In this document: positions 1-7,178 of the stretch, in pieces | Position numbering within the stretch: the first letter of the stretch is position 1 | How the letters are laid out: each line of letters starts with the position of its first letter | Source: Chitinophagales bacterium | GTDB lineage: Bacteria > Bacteroidota > Bacteroidia > Chitinophagales > UBA10324 | NCBI GenBank assembly: GCA_013695715.1 | Contig: JACCZZ010000331.1 | Location: forward strand, 1-12,817 | Direction of reading: 5' to 3' | Length of the DNA stretch: 12,817 bases | The notes under the pieces: model-generated | Database searches by the model: none | What the model saw: only the letters and a program-made list of their open reading frames with translations | Told to the model about the DNA's origin: nothing | Position numbers and translations under genes: made by a program

Positions 1-1
1 T

Positions 2-79
2 TATAAATTATTTCTTGAGGACATGAGAGATGATTTAGATGCGAAACATATAGATACTGATTTAAATGAGACTTATTAA
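2..79 (+). CDS. possible 3' end of a gene cut by the window start
   Basis: The plus strand is open from base 2 to a TAA at 77-79. It encodes about 25 residues rich in Asp and Glu (LFLEDMRDDLDAKH... ending LNETY). The stretch has a protein-like, hydrophilic, helix-compatible composition, and it would converge on the minus-strand oxidoreductase that ends at 171, which is a normal arrangement. There is no domain to recognise and no start in view. An open stretch this short can occur by chance in AT-rich DNA, so this is only a possible partial gene. Confidence 0.35.
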   Translation, partial: YKLFLEDMRDDLDAKHIDTDLNETY

Positions 80-170
80 TATACTCCCTAACCACAACAA
101 CCTCCTTCTTGTTTTCACCCTTAATCGTGTTGCGTTTTATATTTTATTTACTATTCATGATGTATTCACT

Positions 171-1757
171 TTAGGCTTCCTCGTGAATATCTACTTTTTT
201 TAAATCTCCTTTTGCCGGGCCATTTATTACTTTACCATCTGTTGTAAACCTGGATCCATGTAAAGGGCAATCAAATGATTTTTCATCATTATTCCATTGC
301 AGAATTCCACCTAAATGGGGACAAACTGCGGTATGAGAATGTAAACAATTTTGATCATCGCGATACACTGCAATTTTTTTCAAACCGGAAGAAATAATTC
401 CTCCTTCACCTGGTTTAAGCTCTGCTGCTTCTTTTATATCTCCTTTACTGATCCAATCAACAAGCTGGGCTGTCATGTTTCCTACTTCATGAATATAATC
501 ATCCGCTGTTTTCAGGGTGATACGTGAAGGACTATATAAATCTATCCAAGGATTGTCTTTACCTGAAATTATATCTGATAAGATCATTCCGCCAAGAGTC
601 CCATGAGTCATACCATTTCCTGAATCTCCTGTAATAATGTAAATGTTATCATTGCCGGGATTTTTGCCTATAAATGCCATTGAATCGATAGGCTCCATTA
701 CCTGCCCTGACCATTTGTACACAATTTGCTCTATTGCAGGAAATCGTTTTTTAGTCCATTCAATTAGCCGCCCATACCTATCTTCTTCAGGTATATTTTC
801 ATCATCGGCCTGCCCTGTCTTGTGATCTTCACCACCTGAAATTAAAAGATCATATTGCTCATTGAATTCCTCCAGGCGCACATAATGATATGGTTGTGAA
901 ATCCACTTAGAATTATGATCTCCCGTGTCCCACCATAAGGAATAAGGTAATTGGCCTTTAAGAATTTTAGCTCCAATTACATAGGTGCGGTAAGGCCACT
1001 GCTTGGTATGCATAGTGAGCACGTCATTAACAGGTGTATTTGTAGCAACAACTACATGTTTAGCCACTACATCGTATCCATTAACCTTTGCTCCATTATT
1101 ATTAATATCCCTCGCTTTGGACTGCGTATAGATATTTCCACCCATACGAACAATGGCATCAGCCAAGCCTTTTAAATATAGCATAATATGGAATTGTGCC
1201 TGGTCAGGGAACTTGATGCACCATCCATTTTCAGCAGCAATAGAAGGCACCTCCGGTAACATCTGGGTAAGTAAGCCAACTTGCTTTGTTGCTTCGTATT
1301 CCTTATCCAATGTTTCTTTGGTATCGCTGGGATGCAGAAACAAATAACCATCCACTCTTTTAAAATTACATTCTATTTTCTCCAATCGAACAGTTTTATT
1401 AATCCACTCAATTGCCGCCATGTGGCTATTTGCTGCAAGACCTGCTTTGTCCTTTCCAAAGATTTTTTCCAATTCAAAATAACGATCATCAAGAGCACAG
1501 GTAACATGCGCAGTTGTGCGTCCCGACTCTCCACTTCCAATAAAACCATCTTCAACTAATATTACCTTCCGCCCGGCCTGTGTAAGGCAGTATGCCGTTG
1601 TTAGACCCGCAATACCGCCACCAACAACCAATACATCAGTCTCCAAACTCTTTACAACCTTTGCAAAAATTATAGGTTCTGAAGATGCTATCCAATAAGA
1701 AAGATTTTCGCCGGATGTTATATTACTATTTATTGGTTCAGGATCAGATGTATTCAT
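171..1757 (-). CDS. FAD-dependent oxidoreductase (DAO family) with C-terminal Rieske [2Fe-2S] domain
   Basis: This 528-residue protein joins a DAO-type flavin oxidoreductase to a Rieske iron-sulfur domain. The FAD-binding Rossmann motif is at residues 42-70 (VLVVGGGIAGL, GxGxxG at G46-G51, with acidic E69 ending strand 2). A second FAD-contact region lies near 371-392 (YIITGDSGNGMTHGTLGG). The Rieske ligands are C479-P-H481 and C497-P-L-H500, fifteen residues apart, so the cluster site looks intact. No signal peptide or membrane helix is visible, so it is probably cytoplasmic. The ATG at 1757 leaves a short polar N-terminus of about 40 residues before the FAD fold. It starts 2 bases after the stop of a 40-residue lipoprotein gene, so the two should be co-transcribed. 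DAO-Rieske fusions of this size are known, but their substrates are mostly unassigned. The domain call is firm and the reaction unknown. Confidence 0.9.
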   Translation of the reverse strand: MNTSDPEPINSNITSGENLSYWIASSEPIIFAKVVKSLETDVLVVGGGIAGLTTAYCLTQAGRKVILVEDGFIGSGESGRTTAHVTCALDDRYFELEKIFGKDKAGLAANSHMAAIEWINKTVRLEKIECNFKRVDGYLFLHPSDTKETLDKEYEATKQVGLLTQMLPEVPSIAAENGWCIKFPDQAQFHIMLYLKGLADAIVRMGGNIYTQSKARDINNNGAKVNGYDVVAKHVVVATNTPVNDVLTMHTKQWPYRTYVIGAKILKGQLPYSLWWDTGDHNSKWISQPYHYVRLEEFNEQYDLLISGGEDHKTGQADDENIPEEDRYGRLIEWTKKRFPAIEQIVYKWSGQVMEPIDSMAFIGKNPGNDNIYIITGDSGNGMTHGTLGGMILSDIISGKDNPWIDLYSPSRITLKTADDYIHEVGNMTAQLVDWISKGDIKEAAELKPGEGGIISSGLKKIAVYRDDQNCLHSHTAVCPHLGGILQWNNDEKSFDCPLHGSRFTTDGKVINGPAKGDLKKVDIHEEA

Positions 1758-1759
1758 GT

Positions 1760-1882
1760 TTATAATTTAATGATTTTAGATTGATTATTGTCTGGAATAG
1801 CGCATCCTGAAAAAATAAGGATAATAGGAAAGAAAAATAGAATCCAATTATGACGGTGTTTTATAAAGTTATATCGCTTCAT
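1760..1882 (-). CDS. very small predicted lipoprotein (40 aa)
   Basis: Hand translation from the ATG at 1882-1880 to the TAA at 1762-1760 gives 40 residues. The N-terminus is basic (MKRYNFIKHRH), followed by a hydrophobic run (WILFFFPIILIFSG) and Cys27 in a lipobox-like FSGC. This is the standard layout of a type II signal peptide. The mature peptide would be only about 14 residues (CAIPDNNQSKIIKL). Its stop is separated by 2 bases from the start of the FAD-Rieske gene, which supports a real, translated gene in the same transcript. About 125 bp separate it from the upstream cytochrome lipoprotein gene. It resembles entericidin-like or leader-type mini-lipoproteins only in architecture, and I recognise no family. 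A role such as translational coupling or a membrane tether would be inference. Confidence 0.65.
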   Translation of the reverse strand: MKRYNFIKHRHNWILFFFPIILIFSGCAIPDNNQSKIIKL

Positions 1883-2007
1883 TGTTATTATTAAATGTTA
1901 TTGAGTTGAAGTTTAAAGCCGCTGTATTAAATTAAAATGTCAATGTTTTATTTTAAGCTGGCACATACCTCACAGTTAAGCATTATGGCCACTATTTATT
2001 AGGGCTG

Positions 2008-3702
2008 TTATCTTTTAGTCACATTACCACGTGTTTCGATAGGCTCAGTATCAAGCCCCCGCAAGAATTCGATTATGTCTTCTCTTTGAGCTTTGTCATC
2101 AATATAGAATGGATGAGGAGATTTTTTGCCTCTTTTAGGGTTTAATAATTCATCAAGGCTTTTTACAGAAGCATTGTGTAAAAAAATATTTGTCCGTGCC
2201 AAATCCAGCAGCATTGGCAATGCATTTCCCCGTGGTTCACCATGGTCGCTTGCATCTACTACAACCATTTTGTCATCAAAGTCACCAGGCGAGTTGATGA
2301 TGGGGCTTTGTTTCGGATCGCCACGTACGCCTGCTGGGCCTGGATTATAACCCGGCCAAACTGATTTAAGAGTAAGCAGCTTTGCATCAACCGGTTTACT
2401 TTGATCTACGTTGTGGCAACTGGTGCAGTTTGCCCTAAACAAAGCTCGTCCACGTTCTGCCATTTCCGCATTCACTTTGGCTCCTGCAGGTGCAGGCAAA
2501 GAGAATAAGTACGCAGTCATGTCCTTCAACTTTTGATCATCAACACGTCTGCCCACTGCATGATCGGGATTACCTGCATCGCCAACAAATTTTGCCTGCA
2601 CAAACGGGTAACCCGTTACCCCGGTTTCCTGTAAAACCTGTTTATAGTTTTCATGGATTTTTACTCCTGCATCTCCCGCTCTTAAAAATAGAAATTGCCT
2701 GCCTTCCGGTGTAGCTATAGTGGTCATATCTAAATTAGAAGTGTACGAAGAATTGCTGATGTTTTCAAGCAGCGCATTCTGCCCGGAAGTACCGAAAGGT
2801 GCAGCAAGATCTTGCCGGAAAAGAGGAACGTTTTTAACAGGGTTACCAATACCATCCTGTGTTTCATCAAATGTGCCTACCGGGTAAAAAGCAGGATTAG
2901 TCAGGTATGCATCCACTTCAGCTTCAGTTGAAGTTGGTTCAAGACCTTTAGAAGCCCTGCCAATAGTTTTATCCCCGATAGTTAGTTGTAAATTGGCATA
3001 ATAAGCTCTTGAGTTTTTAGCAGTTGCCAGCAGTTTACCAATGTTTAGTGAAATAGGCGCCGGACCATCAATGCGCCTGCCTGCGCTTCCGCCGCCGGGC
3101 ATATTAAAAGCATACGCATCCGTTATTGTATGGCACAGTGCGCAACTCACGCCAACCATGTCGCCCTCCATAATGTTTATCTTCTTATCCTTGTTACTAT
3201 CTTTTGGCACCATCCCTATTACCGCATTGCTGTTAATCAGCATTACTGTCGTTTTCGGGTCGTTCAGATGTGGTGCATTTTGCATTGAAAGGTCGGTTTT
3301 GAGTTCCGCTTCCAACGTCTTCCTCAAACCAGCATCAAGGGCTTCCATATCAAAGTGTAAACCCATTGCCAACATCTGCTTTGGAGTAACTTTTGCTTCC
3401 TCCATGCCCTGTTGCATACGCATCGCATTAAACCAAAAACCTTCGTTTCCAAAAGTCTCAAAACGAAAGACCTCCTTTCCACGGGCTGCATCGCCCAATG
3501 GTTGTGGTTCAGGTTTTTGCAACTCTGCGGGACCATCGCTGGCTGCCTGTATATTTTTAAAGGAACTGCATGAATTTATTAAAACAATGCTGAACAAGAC
3601 AATGCAGATAGAAATGGTAAGACTTGTTTTACTCAATTTCCAATTACTGCTTACTGATAAATTGGAAGCTAATTGTCGGCGGGCATTTTGTAAAGACTTC
3701 AT
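2008..3702 (-). CDS. di-heme cytochrome c lipoprotein (peroxidase/RoxA-like family)
   Basis: The 564-residue product carries two c-type heme sites, C187ALCH191 and C426TSCH430. The N-terminus has a 27-residue basic/polar region, a hydrophobic run at 28-44 and a lipobox-like INSC with Cys45, so it should be an exported lipoprotein facing the periplasm or outer membrane. Hemes would be attached after export. Residues 75-92 (GKEVFRFETFGNEGFWFN) and the C-terminal part (TNIFLHNASVKSLDELLNP, then a REDIIEFLRGL helix) fit large di-heme cytochromes related to the CCP/MauG/RoxA group. The hemes are about 240 residues apart, wider than in a classical cytochrome c peroxidase. The physiological role is not deducible: peroxidase, oxygenase or plain electron transfer are all possible. 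Downstream on the same strand lie the mini-lipoprotein and the FAD-Rieske gene, about 125 bp away, so a shared transcript is possible but not shown. Confidence 0.88.
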   Translation of the reverse strand: MKSLQNARRQLASNLSVSSNWKLSKTSLTISICIVLFSIVLINSCSSFKNIQAASDGPAELQKPEPQPLGDAARGKEVFRFETFGNEGFWFNAMRMQQGMEEAKVTPKQMLAMGLHFDMEALDAGLRKTLEAELKTDLSMQNAPHLNDPKTTVMLINSNAVIGMVPKDSNKDKKINIMEGDMVGVSCALCHTITDAYAFNMPGGGSAGRRIDGPAPISLNIGKLLATAKNSRAYYANLQLTIGDKTIGRASKGLEPTSTEAEVDAYLTNPAFYPVGTFDETQDGIGNPVKNVPLFRQDLAAPFGTSGQNALLENISNSSYTSNLDMTTIATPEGRQFLFLRAGDAGVKIHENYKQVLQETGVTGYPFVQAKFVGDAGNPDHAVGRRVDDQKLKDMTAYLFSLPAPAGAKVNAEMAERGRALFRANCTSCHNVDQSKPVDAKLLTLKSVWPGYNPGPAGVRGDPKQSPIINSPGDFDDKMVVVDASDHGEPRGNALPMLLDLARTNIFLHNASVKSLDELLNPKRGKKSPHPFYIDDKAQREDIIEFLRGLDTEPIETRGNVTKR

Positions 3703-3838
3703 AAAAAGTATTTTTTGTAATTATTAATTCAGTTTTATTGAACACGCTTCGAATTATCCAACAGTTACGTTAGTTTGTAATTCGGCTTGCTTTATACAAT
3801 ATTGCATTTTCTAAAACTTATTCTAATACCTGTTTCCA

Positions 3839-3858
3839 TAATCATCTCTAATCATCTC
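3839..3858. repeat. 10-bp tandem direct repeat (2 copies)
   Basis: TAATCATCTC occurs twice, exactly head to tail, at 3839-3848 and 3849-3858. The period is close to one helical turn. It lies about 140 bp upstream of the cytochrome start, read on the minus strand as GAGATGATTA twice. It could be an operator or a chance duplication. Confidence 0.6.
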
Positions 3859-4036
3859 TGCCCTTTTTGGTATAATAGCTTTGATGATATTCTTAGGTTT
3901 TGAAAACAATCCGGCTTATATTATTTCTGTGCCAACCTCAGAGCGGGAAAGATAATAAAAAAGTAAGAGAGAGTTATCACGAAAGTATAACGATTGTAAT
4001 ACATTTAATTAGTTTCTCCGCAGAGTCGCCCCCTCT

Positions 4037-4079
4037 CGCGCTCGTTTGCGGTAAAGCATTTGAGCTGCGAACGAGTGCG
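4037..4079 (+). other. long GC-rich hairpin downstream of the response regulator
   Basis: Bases 4037-4049 pair with 4067-4079 over 13 consecutive positions, including two G-T pairs, and weaker pairing continues inward to 4052/4064 around an 11-base loop. As plus-strand RNA the two G-U pairs keep the stem continuous; as minus-strand RNA they become A-C mismatches. Bases 4027-4080 are about 63% G+C by count, well above the AT-rich flanks. A second small stem (CTTCC 4080-4084 with GGAAG 4095-4099) sits beside it. It lies just past the regulator's stop, where a terminator is expected, but there is no clean U-tract on either strand. It may also be a dispersed repeat. Confidence 0.5.
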
Positions 4080-4112
4080 CTTCCTTTATTTACCGGAAGG
4101 AGCTGCAAGGTA

Positions 4113-4856
4113 TCAAATACCTAAAATATGCTTTAATCTTGCATGTCCTGTCTTGCTTATCGGCAGGCGTTTCCCTGATTTTGTTATTGCCACCTGATTA
4201 TCTTTTTCATAGGGTTCAATGCGTGTGATCTGATCAACATTTACAATATATGAACGATGAATGCGTACATAATGTGAACCATCTAAGATTTGCTCAAAGT
4301 GGCTTAAGGTTTTATTTTTCAAGAACGAACCATCCTTTGTATAGATACTCACATAATCGTCCGCGGCCTCTAAAAACAAAATTTCATTTACAGGTATGAT
4401 TTTAATCTTTCCAGCTGTTTTTACAACAATCCTTTCAGTCTGTGCAGGAGATTTTGATGCAGCCTGAAGTAAGGGTTGGATCGGTTCATCGCGAGAAAGC
4501 TTCTTTGACTGCGCGATCCATTGATGAATTGTTTTATGGAAACGTTCTTTGCTAAAAGGCTTTAGTAAATAATCTACTGCATGTGCTTCAAAAGCCTGAA
4601 GTGCGAACTGATCATATGCTGTTGTAAATATTACTGACGGAGGAGTTTCCACCAGCTCCAGCATTTCAAATCCGTTGATCTTAGGCATTTGAATATCTAG
4701 AAAGATAAGTTCAGGCTTATGACGGTGAATTGCCTTTAATCCCTCAAATCCATCGTTGCATTCTGCGACGATTTCAATTGTATTGTAAGGCTCAAGATAT
4801 TCAACGATTATAGATCGGGCTAATGGTTCATCGTCTATGATTATAGTTTTAATCAT
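4113..4856 (-). CDS. LytTR-family response regulator
   Basis: The 247-residue protein has an N-terminal receiver domain and a C-terminal LytTR DNA-binding domain. Receiver residues are intact: acidic pocket D8/D9, phospho-acceptor D54 in IFLDIQMP, T78/T79 in IFTTAY and K99 in YLLKPF. A linker at about 112-140 leads to the LytTR domain (about 141-245), recognisable by the NEILFLEAADDYVSIYTKDG and HYVRIHRSYIVNVDQI segments. Proteins of this type are phosphorylated by LytS-like kinases and bind pairs of short direct repeats one face of the helix apart. The ATG at 4856 follows the kinase stop by a single base, so the pair is translationally linked. Targets are unknown; a candidate site is the repeat at 7179-7209 upstream of the LiaF-like gene. 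Confidence 0.95.
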   Translation of the reverse strand: MIKTIIIDDEPLARSIIVEYLEPYNTIEIVAECNDGFEGLKAIHRHKPELIFLDIQMPKINGFEMLELVETPPSVIFTTAYDQFALQAFEAHAVDYLLKPFSKERFHKTIHQWIAQSKKLSRDEPIQPLLQAASKSPAQTERIVVKTAGKIKIIPVNEILFLEAADDYVSIYTKDGSFLKNKTLSHFEQILDGSHYVRIHRSYIVNVDQITRIEPYEKDNQVAITKSGKRLPISKTGHARLKHILGI

Positions 4857-4857
4857 A

Positions 4858-5892
4858 TTACTGCGGAATTTTCAATACCGTAGTAAATATTCCATCTTCT
4901 GAAAGGGTCTGCAGCAGATCACTTCGCCCAAATAACAGTTGCAAACGGCGGTGTATACTGCTCAAACCAAATCCGGTTCCCTGAGGATGCAGTGCTGTTT
5001 CCGCATCAAAAGGATTTTGAACTTTTATAGTCAGCATATGATCTGAATCAGTGGCTGAAACTGATATAGTGATTGCTTCGGTAGTATCATACAATCCAAA
5101 TTTAATTGCGTTTTCAACAATTGGTTGTACTAAAAGAGCTGGCAGCGTCATCTGAAGGGCGGTTTCACTTGAGACAATCTGGCTTGATAACCTGTGACCA
5201 AACCGAACCTTTTCAATTTCAAGATATAATTGTAAATGGTTTAATTCTTCAGAAAATAATATTCGTTCGTTCTCATTTTTATTCAAAATGCCTCTTAAGA
5301 AATCAGATAGCTGCTGAATCATCTGCCGTGCCTTTTGTGGCTGGCTGACAGCAAGAGCGCTGATGGAATTTAAACTGTTAAATATAAAATGCGGCTGTAG
5401 CTTTTGATGTAAACCATAAAGTTCTGCTTCCCTGGCAAGTTTTTCAGTCTCTGTTTTACGCCGCAGGCTTTCTTTCTGATCTTCTATTGCATACCATAAA
5501 ACACTCGTTGTTGCAATAGAAGCTATAAAAATAAAACCTACAGCAAAACGAATAGGTAATGATTTTAAAAAGAAGGAGGTATAATCAGTTGTGAAAGCTG
5601 GCCATGCCATTATGATCAGGTTAAGCATAAATAACCAAAGCATTGTTATGCCAAGGCTGAATGCAAGCACATACCAAAATTGTTGTCGTTTTGGTAAATA
5701 ATATTTTAAGTTATTACTAATTAGTAAACATCCAGCCCCCAGTAAACAGTTTGAAATAATACTATCCCAAATGGCAGTTTGAAGCTGAAGCTTAAGACTA
5801 TGAAGTATTAGAACATGCACAATAATCCAGGTAATAAGACATGCAAGAAATGTCAAACGAAACCTATGAGTTGAAAGAAAAGATCTTGGCAA
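4858..5892 (-). CDS. LytS-like sensor histidine kinase (four membrane helices)
   Basis: The 344-residue protein has four predicted membrane helices (about 12-31, 41-59, 72-94, 113-135) and no large extracellular domain. A short coiled linker (about 137-163) leads to a His_kinase domain with H168 in LQPHFIFNSLNSISAL. The ATPase part has the N-box PIVENAIKFG (N261) and a glycine-rich GTGFGLSSIHRRL at about 305-317. This is the standard architecture of Bacteroidota kinases paired with LytTR regulators, and the regulator gene starts 1 base after this stop. The start is unusual: the first codon after an in-frame TAA (5893-5895) is TTG at 5892, and there is no ATG before residue 84, which lies inside helix 3. 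TTG is therefore the likely start, since it retains all four helices. The upstream LiaF-like and DUF4288 genes probably belong to the same unit. Confidence 0.93.
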   Translation of the reverse strand: MPRSFLSTHRFRLTFLACLITWIIVHVLILHSLKLQLQTAIWDSIISNCLLGAGCLLISNNLKYYLPKRQQFWYVLAFSLGITMLWLFMLNLIIMAWPAFTTDYTSFFLKSLPIRFAVGFIFIASIATTSVLWYAIEDQKESLRRKTETEKLAREAELYGLHQKLQPHFIFNSLNSISALAVSQPQKARQMIQQLSDFLRGILNKNENERILFSEELNHLQLYLEIEKVRFGHRLSSQIVSSETALQMTLPALLVQPIVENAIKFGLYDTTEAITISVSATDSDHMLTIKVQNPFDAETALHPQGTGFGLSSIHRRLQLLFGRSDLLQTLSEDGIFTTVLKIPQ

Positions 5893-5945
5893 TTAAGTAT
5901 GAGCTCAGTTAAAATAATTGTACCATTCAGATCGCTCTTTGACTG

Positions 5946-5987
5946 AGGTGAAGTAAGTATGGTTCATATTATTCACAATCTTCACCT
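5946..5987. promoter_or_regulatory. 8-bp inverted repeat upstream of the kinase
   Basis: AGGTGAAG at 5946-5953 is matched perfectly by CTTCACCT at 5980-5987, with 26 bases between. It lies in the 126-bp gap between the DUF4288 gene and the kinase start. Read on the minus strand it could form a stem-loop in the leader of the kinase mRNA or act as a two-half-site operator. A 20-codon open frame (ATG 5967, TGA ending 5905) begins in its loop. Function is unproven. Confidence 0.4.
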
Positions 5988-6018
5988 GTAAAGAATCTTA
6001 TTTACCAAGACGAATTTA

Positions 6019-6357
6019 TTAAGAGGGTTGCGATAAAAGGCGTAGAGATTTTTTATTTAAAGAAACAATATAAGCTTCAGCATCTTCTGGTTCATGAATT
6101 CTGGAAATTACTTCAATTCCATCTCGTAACTCCCTCAAAGGAAATATATCAGCCACTCCTATGAACTTCCACTCCACTGGCTCATTATTTCTGTTCAAAA
6201 AGACCTCATGCTCTTGTTCTCCAATTTGTCGTGCTTTCGCGCATGCATCCTCTGCATCAGTGCCAGTGATAAGTCGAAACTGCTCATCAAACTGAGGCTG
6301 ATGTTTTCCGTTACCGCAAATAATTTGAAATACGATCTTAGCAAGATACCACTTCAT
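6019..6357 (-). CDS. DUF4288 domain protein
   Basis: The 112-residue protein begins MKWYLAKIVFQIICGNGK and continues with FDEQFRLITGTDAEDACAKARQIGEQE, the pattern I associate with DUF4288: a WY-type first strand, an F-D-E-Q motif and a helix that starts after an Ala/Asp/Glu-rich turn. It is soluble and mildly acidic, with no signal peptide or membrane helix, and is close to the usual size for this family. No biochemical role is known to me for DUF4288. It lies 18 bp after the LiaF-like gene and 126 bp before the kinase, all on the minus strand, so co-expression with envelope-stress signalling genes is likely, but a functional link is inference. Confidence 0.75.
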   Translation of the reverse strand: MKWYLAKIVFQIICGNGKHQPQFDEQFRLITGTDAEDACAKARQIGEQEHEVFLNRNNEPVEWKFIGVADIFPLRELRDGIEVISRIHEPEDAEAYIVSLNKKSLRLLSQPS

Positions 6358-6375
6358 AAAACATGTTTTAGAGAA

Positions 6376-7107
6376 TTAATAACTGCGAATGTCAATGCCG
6401 CCAAATACTGAAGTTCCTTTTAAGATTAGTATCTTATCTGGATTTATGGTTACCGATTGAATATTGCGTTTATCGGCAATACCTCCAAAGACACTCACCA
6501 ATTCAGATTTTATATCCCAATGAGGAGGTACTATGAGTTTGGTGCCTCCAAGCACCTGGGTTACATCGAGTACGATCCTTCCGTTGATGTCTGCCTGACT
6601 TAAATCAAGCTCAGTACCTCCAAAAATGCTCGTTACATCACCCCCTTTAAAATCTTTAGACAGGATTACTTTCCGCACCCCACCAAAGAATGAAACCGAA
6701 TCTAAGTATTCATCTCTTGAATAGCCAGCATTACCATTTTCATGTTCTGCACCAACCACTGACTTTCTGTTTCCTACCCTGTTCGGATTAAATATTATCC
6801 ATAAACCAATTACGATCAGAGCTATCGGAAAGGCATAATACCTCATGGGGAAAGCAGGAAAAAGATCACCCAGCAAAAAGATAGTTCCTATAAGCACGAG
6901 GATAAGCCAGGAGGGATTTCTAAAATTATGTTGCACGCCAATGATTAACCCAATTGCAATAAGTAAAGTCTGCCAGCTGAATATCCAGTGGGGGAGCGGC
7001 ATGACCAACCTTTGAAAGATCAATATGCTTCCGATGGTTAGAAGCAGCAATCCTAGAAGAAAGCGTCCATTATTGTTCCTTTGGATTCTATTACTATTAT
7101 TATCCAT
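6376..7107 (-). CDS. LiaF-like membrane protein with FGG-repeat cytoplasmic domain
   Basis: The 243-residue protein has four membrane helices (about 15-32, 44-60, 66-80, 91-106), matching the LiaI/LiaF-like transmembrane unit, followed by a soluble beta-rich domain (about 134-243). That domain carries five repeated turns: FFGG (140-143), FGG (162-164), LGG (186-188), FGG (207-209) and FGG (235-237), roughly 21-28 residues apart, as expected for the LiaF C-terminal fold. In Firmicutes LiaF restrains a kinase that senses envelope stress; in Bacteroidota similar proteins often sit next to LytTR kinase genes, as here. A sensing or inhibitory role toward the kinase at 4858-5892 is therefore a reasonable inference. 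It is the first gene of the likely four-gene unit. The ATG at 7107 follows an A-rich leader with no Shine-Dalgarno sequence. Confidence 0.85.
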   Translation of the reverse strand: MDNNSNRIQRNNNGRFLLGLLLLTIGSILIFQRLVMPLPHWIFSWQTLLIAIGLIIGVQHNFRNPSWLILVLIGTIFLLGDLFPAFPMRYYAFPIALIVIGLWIIFNPNRVGNRKSVVGAEHENGNAGYSRDEYLDSVSFFGGVRKVILSKDFKGGDVTSIFGGTELDLSQADINGRIVLDVTQVLGGTKLIVPPHWDIKSELVSVFGGIADKRNIQSVTINPDKILILKGTSVFGGIDIRSY

Positions 7108-7178
7108 GATGTTTTTTTTAACAAAAATGGATCAAGGATCAGATGGCGCAAATAGCAATTAGGTGAATGAAGTTTATC

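Larger units (their letters stand above)
3703..4112. other. gene-free intergenic stretch
   Basis: About 410 bases lie between the cytochrome start and the stop of the response regulator. It should hold the cytochrome promoter and the 3' end of the regulator transcript. The only reading frame of note (plus strand, about 3900-4124, TTG start) has no domain or codon signal and overlaps the regulator gene antisense, so I do not call it. The content I can point to is a 10-bp tandem repeat at 3839-3858 and a GC-rich, hairpin-forming segment at about 4027-4100. I could not identify a convincing Bacteroidota promoter (TTG, then TAnnTTTG). Confidence 0.6.

Noticed and set aside
96..113. AACAA/TTGTT stem as a terminator between the converging genes
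   Set aside because: It is only five A/T-rich base pairs with an 8-base loop and a short T run; too weak to support.
3041..3727. 228-codon plus-strand open frame antisense to the cytochrome gene
   Set aside because: It lies almost wholly opposite a gene with two heme motifs and a lipobox, and its translation has no recognisable domain; it is a shadow frame.
3871..3876. TATAAT resembling a sigma-70 -10 box on the plus strand
   Set aside because: Bacteroidota use a different -7 element (TAnnTTTG), there is no matching -35 element and no plus-strand gene follows.
3900..4124. 74-codon plus-strand frame in the intergenic region
   Set aside because: It starts with TTG, has no protein-like features, runs through the GC-rich hairpin and overlaps the regulator gene antisense.
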